Part shown: positions 38,701-47,695 of the stretch, piece after piece
How positions within the stretch are numbered: position 1 is the first letter of the stretch
Layout of the letters: every line of letters starts with the position of its first letter
Assembly: GCA_018333785.1 (NCBI GenBank)
Contig: JAGXSU010000117.1
Location: 1 to 64,000, forward strand
DNA: 64,000 bases
Direction: 5' to 3'
Source: Methylomicrobium sp.
Lineage (GTDB): Bacteria > Pseudomonadota > Gammaproteobacteria > Methylococcales > Methylomonadaceae
The notes under the pieces: generated by a model
What the model was told of the DNA's origin: nothing
Seen by the model: only the letters and a program-made list of their open reading frames with translations
The model's database searches: none
Position numbers and translations under genes: made by a program

Positions 38701-39320
38701 CTGATGAATTGGATGGTTTCGGTGGTGTAATCCACTCCCTGTTTTTCTTTTAAGGCAAAATTCTTTTCCTCAATACTGCGCCCTACCATTAAATAAGTCG
38801 GTACGGCGAACATTAAAATAGCCAGCACGATAAGAACGACAAATTTTTGCCAGAGTTTTATCTTGCTTAAAATGCTTGATAATTTTCCTTGCTTGAAAGG
38901 ATCTTTGATACGACCGGCTTTGATATCCGCGTAAAACGCCGACGCTTTCTCAACTTCGCTCCTGTCCGGTTTGAATCGAATAGAACGATAGCCAACCACT
39001 TGGCCTTCGTTGTAAATGGGTGACACGTTGGCTTCCACCCAGTAATAATCGCCTTTTTTTGAGCGGTTTTTGACCAACGCTTGCCACGTAGATTCCGATT
39101 TAAGGGTGCGCCACATCCATTCATAAGCCTCTTCCGGCATGTCGGGATGCCTCACAATGTTATGAGGTTGCCCAAGCAACTCTTCCTCGGTAAAGCCACT
39201 CAGTTTCACAAACCCAGGGCTGGCACTGGTAATGTTGCCGCGTAAGTCGGTGGTTGAGGTCAGAATATCGCTTTCCGAAAAATTCAGTTCAACATCTGTA
39301 ACAGGTTGATTATTTCTCAT
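35754..39320 (-). CDS. PAS-sensor chemoreceptor with HAMP array and CZB zinc domain
   Basis: 1188 residues. The N-terminal cytoplasmic PAS domain (about 15-120) resembles Aer ([20 protein letters not shown], then RHPDMP), suggesting redox or ligand sensing, probably with FAD. TM1 at about 159-180 and TM2 at about 447-475 enclose a large periplasmic domain. HAMP-like repeats (about 480-800) and a signalling domain with tip [20 protein letters not shown] (near 907) follow. The end (about 1065-1185) is a CZB domain with the spaced His/Cys/His/His set ([21 protein letters not shown]), a zinc-linked redox sensor. It has no C-terminal pentapeptide. An AAGGAA ribosome site lies before the start. Confidence 0.9.
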   Translation of the reverse strand: MRNNQPVTDVELNFSESDILTSTTDLRGNITSASPGFVKLSGFTEEELLGQPHNIVRHPDMPEEAYEWMWRTLKSESTWQALVKNRSKKGDYYWVEANVSPIYNEGQVVGYRSIRFKPDRSEVEKASAFYADIKAGRIKDPFKQGKLSSILSKIKLWQKFVVLIVLAILMFAVPTYLMVGRSIEEKNFALKEKQGVDYTTETIQFIRLVVEHRGLNAMVIAGNSQQIVSRDTKRNEINQQIAHITSMDNHLSELGLTQSWRALQDSWQELVTFADTFDATTNMVKHGVFIEQLHAFNRKVADVSGLALDPETNTYYAQFLAISLFPDLSERLGLLRGIGSPILLRKILTPAEEANLLQVVSNTKRTLAIIDENIPRIGNMDVDTRSELIKASADARQAMALTETQILQPTNLDFSANEFFSILTGAIQQNFALSAGFSKFLHSALDARIARLDGAINITIIVVSLLLLGFLAFSWYLVMSVLRPVNSMINAMSLLGRGEMPQRDHNNYGIEFNQLNEGIKSAVFSIQSLIADASMLSQAALDGKLSTRADETKHQGDFRKIVQGVNSTLDAVIFPLNVAAEYVDNIAKGSIPAKITDHYSGDFNVIKNNLNTCIDALEGLIEEMSFMSEQHDMGDIDVIIKEDRFKGSYRMMAKGVNDMVSGHIMVKKKAMACFMEFGQGNMDAVIESFPGKKKFINETIEQVRANIKALVADAMMLSLAAEAGRLETRADASRHLGDFRKIVEGVNKTLDGVILPLNEAGEVLTLVEQGDLTRTITGDYKGQLAEFKNTVNSTIANLSTTIGDVINAADQLANASEQISSTSQSLSQAASEQAASVEETSASIEQMAASINQNAENAQITDGMAGKASKEAIEGGHAVKQTVAAMKDIAAKIGIIDDIAYQTNMLALNAAIEAARAGDHGKGFAVVAAEVRKLAERSQFAAQEIGELAASSVKTAESAGKLLDEIVPSIAKTSDLVQEIAAASQEQSAGVSQVNNAMNQMNQITQQNASASEELAATAEQMTGQSEQLQSLMSFFKIGKAGPTSRQTALKTPRRPEQPKATFSNALSDDTIDLDAALQAHSEWKIKLRSGISKREFMDAATIGRDDCCKLGKWLHGGGQKQYQHLSSFHDCLNKHAAFHREAGKVAEIINQGQYEKAESLLDSGSAFAAASSQVGVAIVTLKKQAHL

Positions 39321-39374
39321 GGATATTTCCTTGAAAACGCTATGGCGATAATCGCCTGTGAGCTTGAGAATGAA

Positions 39375-41567
39375 TTAATGCAAGCTACGATGACTGCTAT
39401 GCTCCACAGAACTTACCAATATCGGCACATCGAGTATAAGTGCCACTTCGCCACTTCCCAGGATGGTTGAGCCTCCCAGCCCTTCAACATGGCCAAATAA
39501 CTTGCCCAACGGTTTGATCACCGTCTGAAATTCACCAATTAACCGATCGACCACCAAGCCTGTCTTGATGCCCGAAGAGTGCACCACGACCACGTTAGGC
39601 CTGCGCGGCTGATCCCCCTCAATATTGAATAAATCGCGCAAGCGGATAAAAGGCAATACTTCGCCACGCAAATCCATGTAATCACGGCTGCATAAATCGC
39701 CGGTCATCTCCAGGCATTCCACTACACGATCCAGGGGAATGACATAAGATGACTTACCCACACCCACCAAAAAACCGTCGATAATGGCTAATGTCAGCGG
39801 CAGACTGATACGAATGGTGGAACCAAGACCCGGCGTACTATTGACTTCTATATCGCCACGCAAATCAGTAACATTGCGTTTGACCACATCCATTCCCACA
39901 CCGCGACCCGATAGATTGGAAACCTGTTGGGCAGTGGAAAAGCCGGGTTCGAAAATCAAGGCGTAGATTTCGTGATCGGATAAATGCGCATCTGCTGCTA
40001 CCAAGCCTTTTTCGATGGCTTTTGCCAGGATACGGTTTTTGTCCAGACCGCCACCGTCATCGCTGACTTCTATGATGATGTTGCCGGATTCATGATAAGC
40101 ATTTAGCCGTAACTCACCTCGACTGGATTTGCCACGCGCCAAGCGGACTTCAGAGGATTCAATACCGTGATCCATGGCGTTACGCACTAAGTGCATAAGC
40201 GGATCACCAATTTTCTCGACAACGGATTTATCGACTTCGGTATCACCGCCCGTAATCACCAGGTTAATATCCTTACCCAATTCCTTACCGACATCTCGCA
40301 CCACTCGCTGAAAGCGGCTAAATGTGCCGCCAATGGCGACCATACGTAATTGCAATGCACTGTCGCGAACTTCCTCGACCAAACGTAACATTTCGCCGGT
40401 GGACTCTAACAAAGCACTGTCATTGGTATGCCCGGCACGTAGCTTGACGCCCGCCCCGGATATAACCAATTCGCCAATCAAATCAATGAGTTTGTCCAGA
40501 CGCTCTGCATCGACGCGGATACTTTGATTTTCGCGGGCTTTTTGTTCTTTTATCTGTTTTTGTTTTTCCAGCGCTGCATTGACAATCGGTTGCTGTACTG
40601 AATGCTGCTCGATAAGAATTTCGCCGATGGGTTGTTTGTGTTGAATAGATTGAGATTCGTCGCCGGTCAGCGTCTCTTGGTCCTGCCGGTTGAGCGCTTC
40701 TTCCAACTCGCGACGCGTCAAGGCGCCACTTTTTACCAGCAGCTGGCCGAGAAACGCTTCATCTTCCGGCAACTCATTGATCAGCGCGATAAAATCCTCA
40801 ATCTTACTGTTCATCGGCAGAATGCGGATGGTGCTGGTATCCATTACAAAGTCGAATACGCCTTCGATCTCTTCTTTACTGCAATCGCTTTTCAAATGAA
40901 TTTCAAACCCGAGATAACAGGTTTCCGGATCCATATCTTCCGGTTCCGGCATAGACTCGCTAATAGTCGTTAACTGAGCAATTTCACCCAATGTGGCCAA
41001 ATAACGGATAAATGCCAAAGGGTCCATTCCGTCCCTCAACACATCGACGCCAAAGCGTAGCGATAAATGCCAATTACCGCTATCGACGTTTCCGCCACCG
41101 CCCATGGATTCAATTTGATCCTGTTGCTCAGAGACGGCCACTACCTTGTGCGGGATGGGAACGGGTTGCATGAACTTTTGTAAATCGGCTAGCAATAACT
41201 GACCCGCTGCGGTAAGTTCAGGGTCTGAAGTCGCTTGACCATTAGCGACATTACCCACCAACAGATTGATATGATCACAGCAAGGCAGTAATACAGCGAT
41301 TAAATCCGCCGAAATGGGGATTAATCCGTCACGCACGTTATCGAGCAGACTTTCTACGACATGGGTAAAGGCAACAATATGGTCCAAGCCAAATAATCCG
41401 GATGAGCCTTTGATGGTATGGGCGGCACGAAAAATGGCGTTGATCCGTTCAGCAGGATCCTCTCCATCTTCAAGATTGAGCAAATCATCCTCCATTTGCT
41501 GGAGCAACTCGAAACTTTCAGCGGTAAAGGTCAACAGCGCATCTTTCATTAAGTCGTCGAAACTCAT
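39375..41567 (-). CDS. cheA: Histidine kinase CheA (cluster 1)
   Basis: 730 residues. The HPt domain (1-110) has the phosphoryl His at H50 ([10 protein letters not shown]). A region (about 165-255) of the DP-x-x-FIRYL-x-LGEI type follows. Next come two GspE/MshE-N-like motifs: LGQLLVKSGALTRRELEEAL (273-292, ending in Q295) and a second with IGEILIEQHSVQQ (314-326, ending in Q336). Then come dimerisation (about 348-411), the ATPase with N-box HLVRNAMDHGIE, G1 DDGGGL and G2 [10 protein letters not shown], and a CheW-like domain (about 592-725). It autophosphorylates and passes phosphate to CheY. It starts three bases after the STAS gene with a GAGGA ribosome site. Confidence 0.94.
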   Translation of the reverse strand: MSFDDLMKDALLTFTAESFELLQQMEDDLLNLEDGEDPAERINAIFRAAHTIKGSSGLFGLDHIVAFTHVVESLLDNVRDGLIPISADLIAVLLPCCDHINLLVGNVANGQATSDPELTAAGQLLLADLQKFMQPVPIPHKVVAVSEQQDQIESMGGGGNVDSGNWHLSLRFGVDVLRDGMDPLAFIRYLATLGEIAQLTTISESMPEPEDMDPETCYLGFEIHLKSDCSKEEIEGVFDFVMDTSTIRILPMNSKIEDFIALINELPEDEAFLGQLLVKSGALTRRELEEALNRQDQETLTGDESQSIQHKQPIGEILIEQHSVQQPIVNAALEKQKQIKEQKARENQSIRVDAERLDKLIDLIGELVISGAGVKLRAGHTNDSALLESTGEMLRLVEEVRDSALQLRMVAIGGTFSRFQRVVRDVGKELGKDINLVITGGDTEVDKSVVEKIGDPLMHLVRNAMDHGIESSEVRLARGKSSRGELRLNAYHESGNIIIEVSDDGGGLDKNRILAKAIEKGLVAADAHLSDHEIYALIFEPGFSTAQQVSNLSGRGVGMDVVKRNVTDLRGDIEVNSTPGLGSTIRISLPLTLAIIDGFLVGVGKSSYVIPLDRVVECLEMTGDLCSRDYMDLRGEVLPFIRLRDLFNIEGDQPRRPNVVVVHSSGIKTGLVVDRLIGEFQTVIKPLGKLFGHVEGLGGSTILGSGEVALILDVPILVSSVEHSSHRSLH

Positions 41568-41570
41568 TAC

Positions 41571-41864
41571 TTATTCCTCGGTATGGGCTAAAACAACTTG
41601 ATCGCCAAACACAGCCGTAAGATTGGCCAATTCCATAATTTCCAACACAGGCTTGCTATGCATCGCAAATTTTAGAGATTTACCGGCCTTTGCGGCTTCG
41701 CGTTTGATCAGTATCAAAATTTGTAACCCAGCCGTGTCGATTTCGACAACCTGGGAAAGATCGATCTCCAGATTGCTACCCGTGTCAAGAAAAGCAAGCA
41801 AACCGGTTTTCATCTCTGAAGCAGTAAAGATAGTCAGTTCATTTTCGATGGTAAGAGTTTGCAT
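41571..41864 (-). CDS. STAS-domain protein of the che operon (cluster 1)
   Basis: 97 residues, a single STAS domain like SpoIIAA/anti-anti-sigma factors. The conserved loop reads EIDTAGLQILILIKREA, so the usual phosphorylated Ser is Thr (T44). STAS proteins bind partner kinases or sigma-control proteins. Its position directly before cheA, repeated in cluster 2, suggests a role in the chemosensory complex, not general stress control. There is no RsbW/SpoIIAB-like kinase beside it. The partner is unknown. Confidence 0.88.
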   Translation of the reverse strand: MQTLTIENELTIFTASEMKTGLLAFLDTGSNLEIDLSQVVEIDTAGLQILILIKREAAKAGKSLKFAMHSKPVLEIMELANLTAVFGDQVVLAHTEE

Positions 41865-41984
41865 AGGCTTATTAAAATAGGTATCAACAAAACAAAACGT
41901 TGGATTTTGAGCTGTGGCTTATCAAGCTTTGCCAACTTGAAAACTGCAAAACATTAACGATTAGGTATTTTTCTGTCCGCCAAA

Positions 41985-42353
41985 TTAGGGCAAGATCAGT
42001 TTTGACACTGCCGCAAGCATTTGGGCGGGTTGAAATGGCTTGACCACCCAAGCCTTGGCGCCTGCAGCTTGACCCTCCTGCTTTTTACCTTCTTGCGATT
42101 CTGTGGTTAGCATAATTACGGGGGTGAACTTGTATTCCTGTATTTTTTTAGCTTCTTTTACAAAGGTAATACCGTCCATATTAGGCATATTCACATCGGA
42201 AATGATGAGGTGAATTTTTTGTCCATTAAGTTTGCTGAGTGCATCCTTACCGTCCACCGCTTCGATCGTGTCGTAACCTGCGCTCTTTAAAGATATGCCC
42301 ACCACTTGACGGATGGAAGCAGAGTCGTCAACTATTAAAATGGTTTTTGCCAT
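41985..42353 (-). CDS. cheY: Response regulator CheY (cluster 1)
   Basis: 122 residues, a lone receiver domain. The acidic pocket is D9-D10, the phospho-acceptor is D53 (ISDVNMPNMDG), the switch Thr is at 83/84 (MLTTES) and the conserved Lys is K105 (VVKPF). There is no output domain, so it acts by protein binding. It lies 8 bases after the MCP-like gene and 120 bases before the STAS gene. It is highly similar to the cluster 2 CheY. Confidence 0.93.
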   Translation of the reverse strand: MAKTILIVDDSASIRQVVGISLKSAGYDTIEAVDGKDALSKLNGQKIHLIISDVNMPNMDGITFVKEAKKIQEYKFTPVIMLTTESQEGKKQEGQAAGAKAWVVKPFQPAQMLAAVSKLILP

Positions 42354-42361
42354 GTTTATTC

Positions 42362-43441
42362 CTAGAAAAAAGTGATTTCGGGTGCGGATTGAGAAACGCG
42401 GGTCTTCGCCTGACCATGGGCATTATGCTCAGCCTCCATGGTGTAGGTGCTTTTGAGTGTATCCAGCAAATGTGTGTTATTCAGTGGCTTTAGCAACCCA
42501 ATACCGCCTGAATGGCTTTCACTGACGAAACGAGGAAAATCGTCGATGCTATCCCGGACATGACATAAGACTTGACCAATCCTATCTTGAAATTGAAATT
42601 GGATCAGCGATTCATCAATTTCGGCTCTAATATTGCGCGCAGAGTGGCCAAGATTGTTCGAGTAATGCTGTTGAGCTTCAAATACGTGTTGCAAATTATT
42701 TAAAACTGCTTGGATATTATCGTTGGAGGCCGCAACGGCTAAGGCTTCGTCTGCAGTACTTTTTTCGACAGCAGTCAAGGCTGCATACATGGCTGAATTT
42801 ATCTGTTCCACTTTGGTGCCAATCAATTTCCCGGTTTCCCCGGATAAATGAGACAGTTTTCTAACTTCATCGGCAACAACGGCAAAGCCTCTCCCCGCTT
42901 CACCGGCACGCGCTGCTTCAATGGCCGCGTTCAAGGCAATCAGGTTGGTTTGTCCGGCAATACGCGCAACTTCTGTTGCCATGTTTTTTAACTCTTCGAT
43001 ATATCCTGATAATGAGCGAATATGCGTCAGCACAACCAGATTTTCCTCAAGCGCTGATTCGAGTGAATTGACTACTTGCTGCAAGCGCAGATTGCTTGCG
43101 ACAAATATGTCTCCGTCACTGCTGCTTAACGAGGCACCGTTAGCATTCAAGGCATTATCCAGATTGACAGTGATAGACGAAAAACGCTGCGTTAGTTGGC
43201 TTATTGCCAACTCCATTTCATGGCGGGACATCTCGACATGCTTAGACCAGGCAGGGGTAATTTGTTGGGCAAAATCATTGATACTTTCAACGTAACGATT
43301 TACGGAATCAATATTCAATGCCTCATTACTGTCAATTGGTGACTGAATCAGAGCGGGTGCGGCTTTTTTCCCCATCCAGAATCCAAGACTAACGCATGTC
43401 AAACCGGTAACAATCAAAATTAAAACTTGGTAAAGGTACAT
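42362..43441 (-). CDS. Short MCP-like protein with CheZ-like C-terminus (cluster 1)
   Basis: 359 residues. One membrane segment (4-22) and no periplasmic sensor. The signalling hairpin (about 140-205) has the canonical tip [20 protein letters not shown]. After it comes [14 protein letters not shown] (282-295), whose D286-x3-Q290 matches the DxxxQ catalytic motif of CheZ within a similar Phe-Gln-Asp context. The protein ends SAPEITFF; the paralogue at 59512 ends QDNDLTFF. CheZ proteins likewise end in an acidic/aromatic CheY-binding peptide. The gene is first in the operon, directly before cheY. A CheY-P phosphatase role is my inference. A good AGGAAT ribosome site is present. Confidence 0.85.
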   Translation of the reverse strand: MYLYQVLILIVTGLTCVSLGFWMGKKAAPALIQSPIDSNEALNIDSVNRYVESINDFAQQITPAWSKHVEMSRHEMELAISQLTQRFSSITVNLDNALNANGASLSSSDGDIFVASNLRLQQVVNSLESALEENLVVLTHIRSLSGYIEELKNMATEVARIAGQTNLIALNAAIEAARAGEAGRGFAVVADEVRKLSHLSGETGKLIGTKVEQINSAMYAALTAVEKSTADEALAVAASNDNIQAVLNNLQHVFEAQQHYSNNLGHSARNIRAEIDESLIQFQFQDRIGQVLCHVRDSIDDFPRFVSESHSGGIGLLKPLNNTHLLDTLKSTYTMEAEHNAHGQAKTRVSQSAPEITFF

Positions 43442-44041
43442 GGCAGTTATTCCTGGTTCCTTTTTACAAATACTTGGTTAAAAAATAACTTTTCGGCTCA
43501 GCAAGATTTGCTGCGGCTGGGTGACTCGCTTGCCAGAGCTCCGTAAATAATTGCGTGAGGCATGCCAACTGCTTTCCCCGCAACCGACACTTGTCAATCC
43601 AACCATAGTCCCCTTTCAAAAAATTGAAGGCCTTATTTCATGTTCGTTCCTAAGCCTGTTACTGCAATGAAATACAACAGCAAGTGATGGTGGCTTGCTG
43701 TCATACCTGCTGATCAAGACGCGTAAATCAGTAATCGTCGAGTTACGTCAAACTTACGATCAACCTGCGATACATTGGCTCGATAGATCAAAAGACTTTT
43801 CTAGGAAGCCAAAAATAGTCGCGATAAGGTCGTCTTTGCTACGATGACTTTCATGCAAAGCATAGTCACGAATCCATCATTTACAACCCAAGCCCAAAAG
43901 CACCTCACGATAACGGGCTTCACTATTCGTGCGTATCAATACTATGATCCTAAAAGCAATGGCAAGATCTGGGCAGGGTTCAAGCATGTCAAACAATCGG
44001 AGGAGCCGGTCGAACTCAAAGGCGAATTGAACAAGAAAATC
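43442..44041. other. Region between cluster 1 and the IS21 remnant
   Basis: About 600 bases with no confident gene. The promoter of cluster 1 should lie in the first 150 bases. A 66-codon plus-strand frame (43844-44044) ends at a TAG that runs on in frame into IstB-like sequence, so its last part is probably transposase debris; its first part I do not recognise. Confidence 0.5.
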
Positions 44042-44252
44042 TAGCAACAGCTCAAATTCGATATGCTATTCATCGACCAGCCGGGGCCACCTGTTGATGA
44101 AAAAACAAGGCATGCACAATCTGTTTCAGCTGATCAATGCGCTGACCACTAACAAGGAATTAAACAATTGGGGCGATTTTTTTAACGATGATGGCGTTGC
44201 CCTGGCCATCGTCGATCGCATCATTGACACATTTGTCTGCTACCAAAGGTAA
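44018..44252 (+). pseudogene. Remnant of an IS21-family istB helper ATPase gene
   Basis: Two overlapping frames give pieces of IstB. ELNKKI, a TAG stop, then QQLKFDMLFIDQPGPPVDEK corresponds to the Walker B region (usually LLIIDE-x-GY-x-P-x-D). After a frameshift at about 44095, KQGMHNLFQLINALTTNKEL continues with NWGDFFNDDGVALAIVDRII, the IstB C-terminal pattern TTNK-x(4)-WG-x-x-F-x-D-x(3)-A-x-AI-x-DR. There is also a short internal deletion between QLIN and TTNK, where functional proteins have the RYEK-STI segment. No istA or terminal repeats were found, so this is an old scrap. Confidence 0.7.
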
Positions 44253-44471
44253 ACTATCGACTCAAATCAAAGCTAAATCACGCATCTCTCAGCCATAAGC
44301 AACTGATTTAAAAACTATAAAATGTATATAGAAAAAAGTTCATCGTACATTTTCCCCCTTGCCACGACACATTAAATCCAATCAAAATTCGACACTTTTT
44401 GAGTATATTTATTCTGAGATATCGCCTAAACTGGCAACCAAGTTTTATTTTTAACAGGACTTTTTACCGCT

Positions 44472-45305
44472 ATGACTACACGTCGTTTGATTCACAAACC
44501 CATACTAACGTCAATCAATGCCGTATTTTTAGCTGCATTACTCAACGGTTGCAGTTCAAATCCAACTAATCCGGATGACCCATGGGAAGGCTGGAACCGT
44601 GGCACACATGATTTTAACGATGGCGTCGACCGATACGTATTGAAACCGGTTGCCAAAGGTTATGAGACTATTACACCGGATATTGTCAGCCAGGGTGTAA
44701 CCAACTTTTTCAGCAACATCGATGATATCGGCGTTTTCATCAATGATGTTTTTCAGCTGAAAATGCTGCAGGCAGGCAAGGATTTCAGCCGGTTCATGAT
44801 CAACACATCCGCAGGCGTTGCAGGCTTTGTCGATGTTGCCAGTATGGTCGATTTACCTAAGAACAATGAAGACTTTGATCAGACCTTAGGCTATTGGGGC
44901 GTTCCATCGGGCCCTTACCTGGTTCTGCCGTTTTTTGGCCCCAGCTCACCGCGAGGCGTGGCCGGTCTTATGGGCGATGCTTTGATGGATCCGCTTAACT
45001 ATGCCATGTTTGCCGGAGCAGCCGTCAGTGCAGCCTCTTCAGCCGCCAATGCATTAGACGTCACAGATCAACGCGCAGGCCTGCTTTCTACTGAAAAGCT
45101 GGTGGATGAAGCATCCGTCGATCGCTATGATTTTATTCGTTCCTCTTATCTGCAACGCCGCAACTATCTGATACATGATGGCAATGTACCCGATGAAGAA
45201 GGCGATTTATTGAGCGCAGATGACCTGAACGGCGACTTCGGTGAGGGCGGCGGCGATGACAGCACGCCGCATCATCTTGAATTGAGCAGCCCGCCTAAAG
45301 AATAA
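44472..45305 (+). CDS. mlaA: MlaA/VacJ outer-membrane lipid-asymmetry lipoprotein
   Basis: 277 residues. Lipoprotein signal with lipobox LLNGC (Cys at about 27). Family marks are DPWEGWNRGTHDFNDGVDRYVLKPVAKGYETITP (given here only as its two ends, DPWEGWNRG and VLKPVAKGY), FFSNIDD, and GYWGVPSGPYLVLPFFGPS followed by an acidic C-terminal tail. MlaA removes mislocalised phospholipids from the outer leaflet and hands them to MlaC. It starts 10 bases before the acyltransferase/hydrolase gene, linking it to lipid handling. No mlaBCDEF genes are in the window. Confidence 0.92.
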   Translation: MTTRRLIHKPILTSINAVFLAALLNGCSSNPTNPDDPWEGWNRGTHDFNDGVDRYVLKPVAKGYETITPDIVSQGVTNFFSNIDDIGVFINDVFQLKMLQAGKDFSRFMINTSAGVAGFVDVASMVDLPKNNEDFDQTLGYWGVPSGPYLVLPFFGPSSPRGVAGLMGDALMDPLNYAMFAGAAVSAASSAANALDVTDQRAGLLSTEKLVDEASVDRYDFIRSSYLQRRNYLIHDGNVPDEEGDLLSADDLNGDFGEGGGDDSTPHHLELSSPPKE

Positions 45306-45314
45306 TGGGAAACT

Positions 45315-47591
45315 ATGCCCCAATCCCCCTATCCACTTGACTGGTTCGATATAGACCCGGCGGTATACGAAAGAACAGCATCGCTATTCGGGTCAGTCAA
45401 AAATATGCTCGGCGTAAAGATGAAACTGCATGCGCAGAATCAAGCCGGGCAAGGGGATATTTTTTTATTCAATCATTTTTCCCGCTTTGAAACATTCATT
45501 CCGCAAATCCTGATTCATGAAAAAACCGGCGCATACTCTTGCGCCGTGGCTTCAGGCGAATTTTTCAGGGAAGACACTCTTCTGTCCCGCTATTTAAAAT
45601 CAGCGGGCGTTTTCCCCCATGATCACCCCCGCCTCTTTCCCTTGCTGGCAAGTCAGATTTTTCGGGGCCGCAAGGTCATTATTTTTCCTGAAGGCGGCAT
45701 GGTTAAGGACCGGCGCGTTATGGACAAGGAAGGCCGTTACCGTATTTTTTCCCGGATAACCGGCGCACATCGCAAACATCACACCGGCGCGGCTGTATTG
45801 GCCCAGGGTATTGAAGCCTTTAAAGCCACCATCCGCAATGCCTATTCAAACAAGGACTACGCACAATTGCTGCGCTGGAAAGATGAACTGAGGCTGGATA
45901 GCCTGGAACAACTTTTGATTGCCGCAATCAAGCCCACGTTGATTGTTCCTTCCAACATTACCTTTTACCCCATCCGTTCTTCTGAAAATTTATTACAAAA
46001 AGGCGTGGAGTTGATATCCAACGGCCTGAACATGCGCCAAACCGAGGAACTTTTGGTCGAGGGCAATATTCTGCTGAAAGATACTGACATGGACATTCGC
46101 ATGGGAACGCCCGTCGATCCTTATGAAGATTGGCATTGGTGGAATCGCCATTTGCTGGAAATGGTCAAGTCAGAATTCAAATCTCTGGACGATGTCTTTA
46201 AATTGCACACGGCCCCTAAAAACTGGAAACAAAAACTGCTGGGGGTTTACTTTAAAAAAAGTGCGGGCAACACACGTAACCGCTATATGGTCAACATCTA
46301 CGCCAATGTGACGGTCAATTTGAGCCATATTGCCGCAAGCCTTATTATGCATTGCATCAGATCCGGTCAACTGAAAATCGGCAAGGACCGCTTTTATAAA
46401 ACGCTTTACATTGCGGTTAAACATCTGCAAAACAACACGCGTATCAACCTGCACAGAAGCCTTCTGAATCCTGACGAGTATATTGACCTGACGCAGGGGC
46501 TCAGCAAACGTTTTAAACAGTTTATTTGTGTCGCCAAAGAAAGCAAACTGATCACTGAAGACGAAACAGACTATCACTTTCTGCCCAAATTATGTCAGGC
46601 GTATGATATTGATACCATACGCCTGGAAAACCTCATCGCGGTCTATAACAACGAAGTCTGGCCAATTTCCGATGTAAGGAATACCGCTATTGGCGCACTG
46701 ACTGAATATCCTCACACTTCCGCCCGGCAAATGGCCAGCTGGCAGTTTGAGGATGAACTAAGGGCGCTGCTGTGGGAACAAAAGTCCTACCGCAAAGCGC
46801 GTTACGACGACATCAACCGGAAAGAGTCTGCAACGGCAGATGCTTCCCCGTATTTACTGCATCCTGCCCACTCAAATGGTAAAGGGGTGCTGCTTATTCA
46901 TGGTCTTCTGGCAAGACCTGCGGAACTGCGTCATTACGGCGAACATCTGGCTCAACAAGGCTACACCGTGATGGGCGTCCGGCTGAAAGGTCACGGCACG
47001 TCACCTTATGCGCTTAGAGCTCAGGCGATGGAAGACTGGTTTGCGTCCGTCGTTCGCGGATTTTTCATTCTCAACGCTTATACAGAGCGGATTGCCGTTG
47101 CCGGTTTTTCTACCGGAGGTGCGCTCGCACTTAAACTGGCGGCTCATTATCCGGAGCATATCATCGGTGTGGTCGCCTCCTCTGTCCCGATCAAATTCAT
47201 GCGCAAATCCTTTATGCTCATCCCTTTTTTGCATGGTACCAATAAACTGGTCGAATGGGTTTCAAGCTACGAAGGCGTAAAACCTTTTATCGAGAACGAC
47301 ACTGAACACCCGGATATCAACTACCGCAACACGCCGATTAAAAGCCTCTACGAATTGAGACGTTTGATTTTCGACCTCTATGAACTGCTTTCTGCAGTTA
47401 CGGCCCCCACGCTGATCATTCAAGCCGATGAAGACCCGATTGTTGCAGCCTCCGGAGCCAAGGAACTATTCACTCTGATTGGGTCAAAAGATAAAGAAAT
47501 GGAATTGATTCAGGCACGCCACCACGGAATTTTAATGGACAATACTGCCGGCACATGGGCTTTGACTGACCGTTTTCTTAATAAACTATAA
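45315..47591 (+). CDS. Acyltransferase / alpha-beta hydrolase fusion protein
   Basis: 758 residues. The N-terminal half (about 40-300) looks like a glycerolipid acyltransferase: block I is NHFSRFE (53-59), an HX4E form instead of the usual HX4D, and block III is IIFPEGGMVKDR. A helical middle (about 310-500) is unassigned. The C-terminal part (about 520-755) is a serine hydrolase: oxyanion segment LLIHGLLARP, nucleophile elbow GFSTGG (Ser near 597), an acid in QADEDPIV and a late His in ARHHGIL. It resembles a lysophospholipase/monoglyceride lipase joined to an acyltransferase, so it could remodel phospholipid acyl chains. It is placed between mlaA and beta-oxidation genes. Exact substrates are unknown. 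Confidence 0.8.
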   Translation: MPQSPYPLDWFDIDPAVYERTASLFGSVKNMLGVKMKLHAQNQAGQGDIFLFNHFSRFETFIPQILIHEKTGAYSCAVASGEFFREDTLLSRYLKSAGVFPHDHPRLFPLLASQIFRGRKVIIFPEGGMVKDRRVMDKEGRYRIFSRITGAHRKHHTGAAVLAQGIEAFKATIRNAYSNKDYAQLLRWKDELRLDSLEQLLIAAIKPTLIVPSNITFYPIRSSENLLQKGVELISNGLNMRQTEELLVEGNILLKDTDMDIRMGTPVDPYEDWHWWNRHLLEMVKSEFKSLDDVFKLHTAPKNWKQKLLGVYFKKSAGNTRNRYMVNIYANVTVNLSHIAASLIMHCIRSGQLKIGKDRFYKTLYIAVKHLQNNTRINLHRSLLNPDEYIDLTQGLSKRFKQFICVAKESKLITEDETDYHFLPKLCQAYDIDTIRLENLIAVYNNEVWPISDVRNTAIGALTEYPHTSARQMASWQFEDELRALLWEQKSYRKARYDDINRKESATADASPYLLHPAHSNGKGVLLIHGLLARPAELRHYGEHLAQQGYTVMGVRLKGHGTSPYALRAQAMEDWFASVVRGFFILNAYTERIAVAGFSTGGALALKLAAHYPEHIIGVVASSVPIKFMRKSFMLIPFLHGTNKLVEWVSSYEGVKPFIENDTEHPDINYRNTPIKSLYELRRLIFDLYELLSAVTAPTLIIQADEDPIVAASGAKELFTLIGSKDKEMELIQARHHGILMDNTAGTWALTDRFLNKL

Positions 47592-47695
47592 AGCAACTGT
47601 GCAATTTCAGGAGGTTACAGCCTATTCGTTGCTTGCAATACTTCATAAATTAACGTTTTTCCGGGAATTTAATTATAAAAATCAGGAGACGGATC

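Noticed and set aside
43844-44044. 66-codon frame as a small gene or aminotransferase fragment (RAYQYYDPKSNG)
   Set aside because: The match to aminotransferases is a few residues only, and the end of the frame runs into IstB-like sequence after a stop; I left the first part unassigned.
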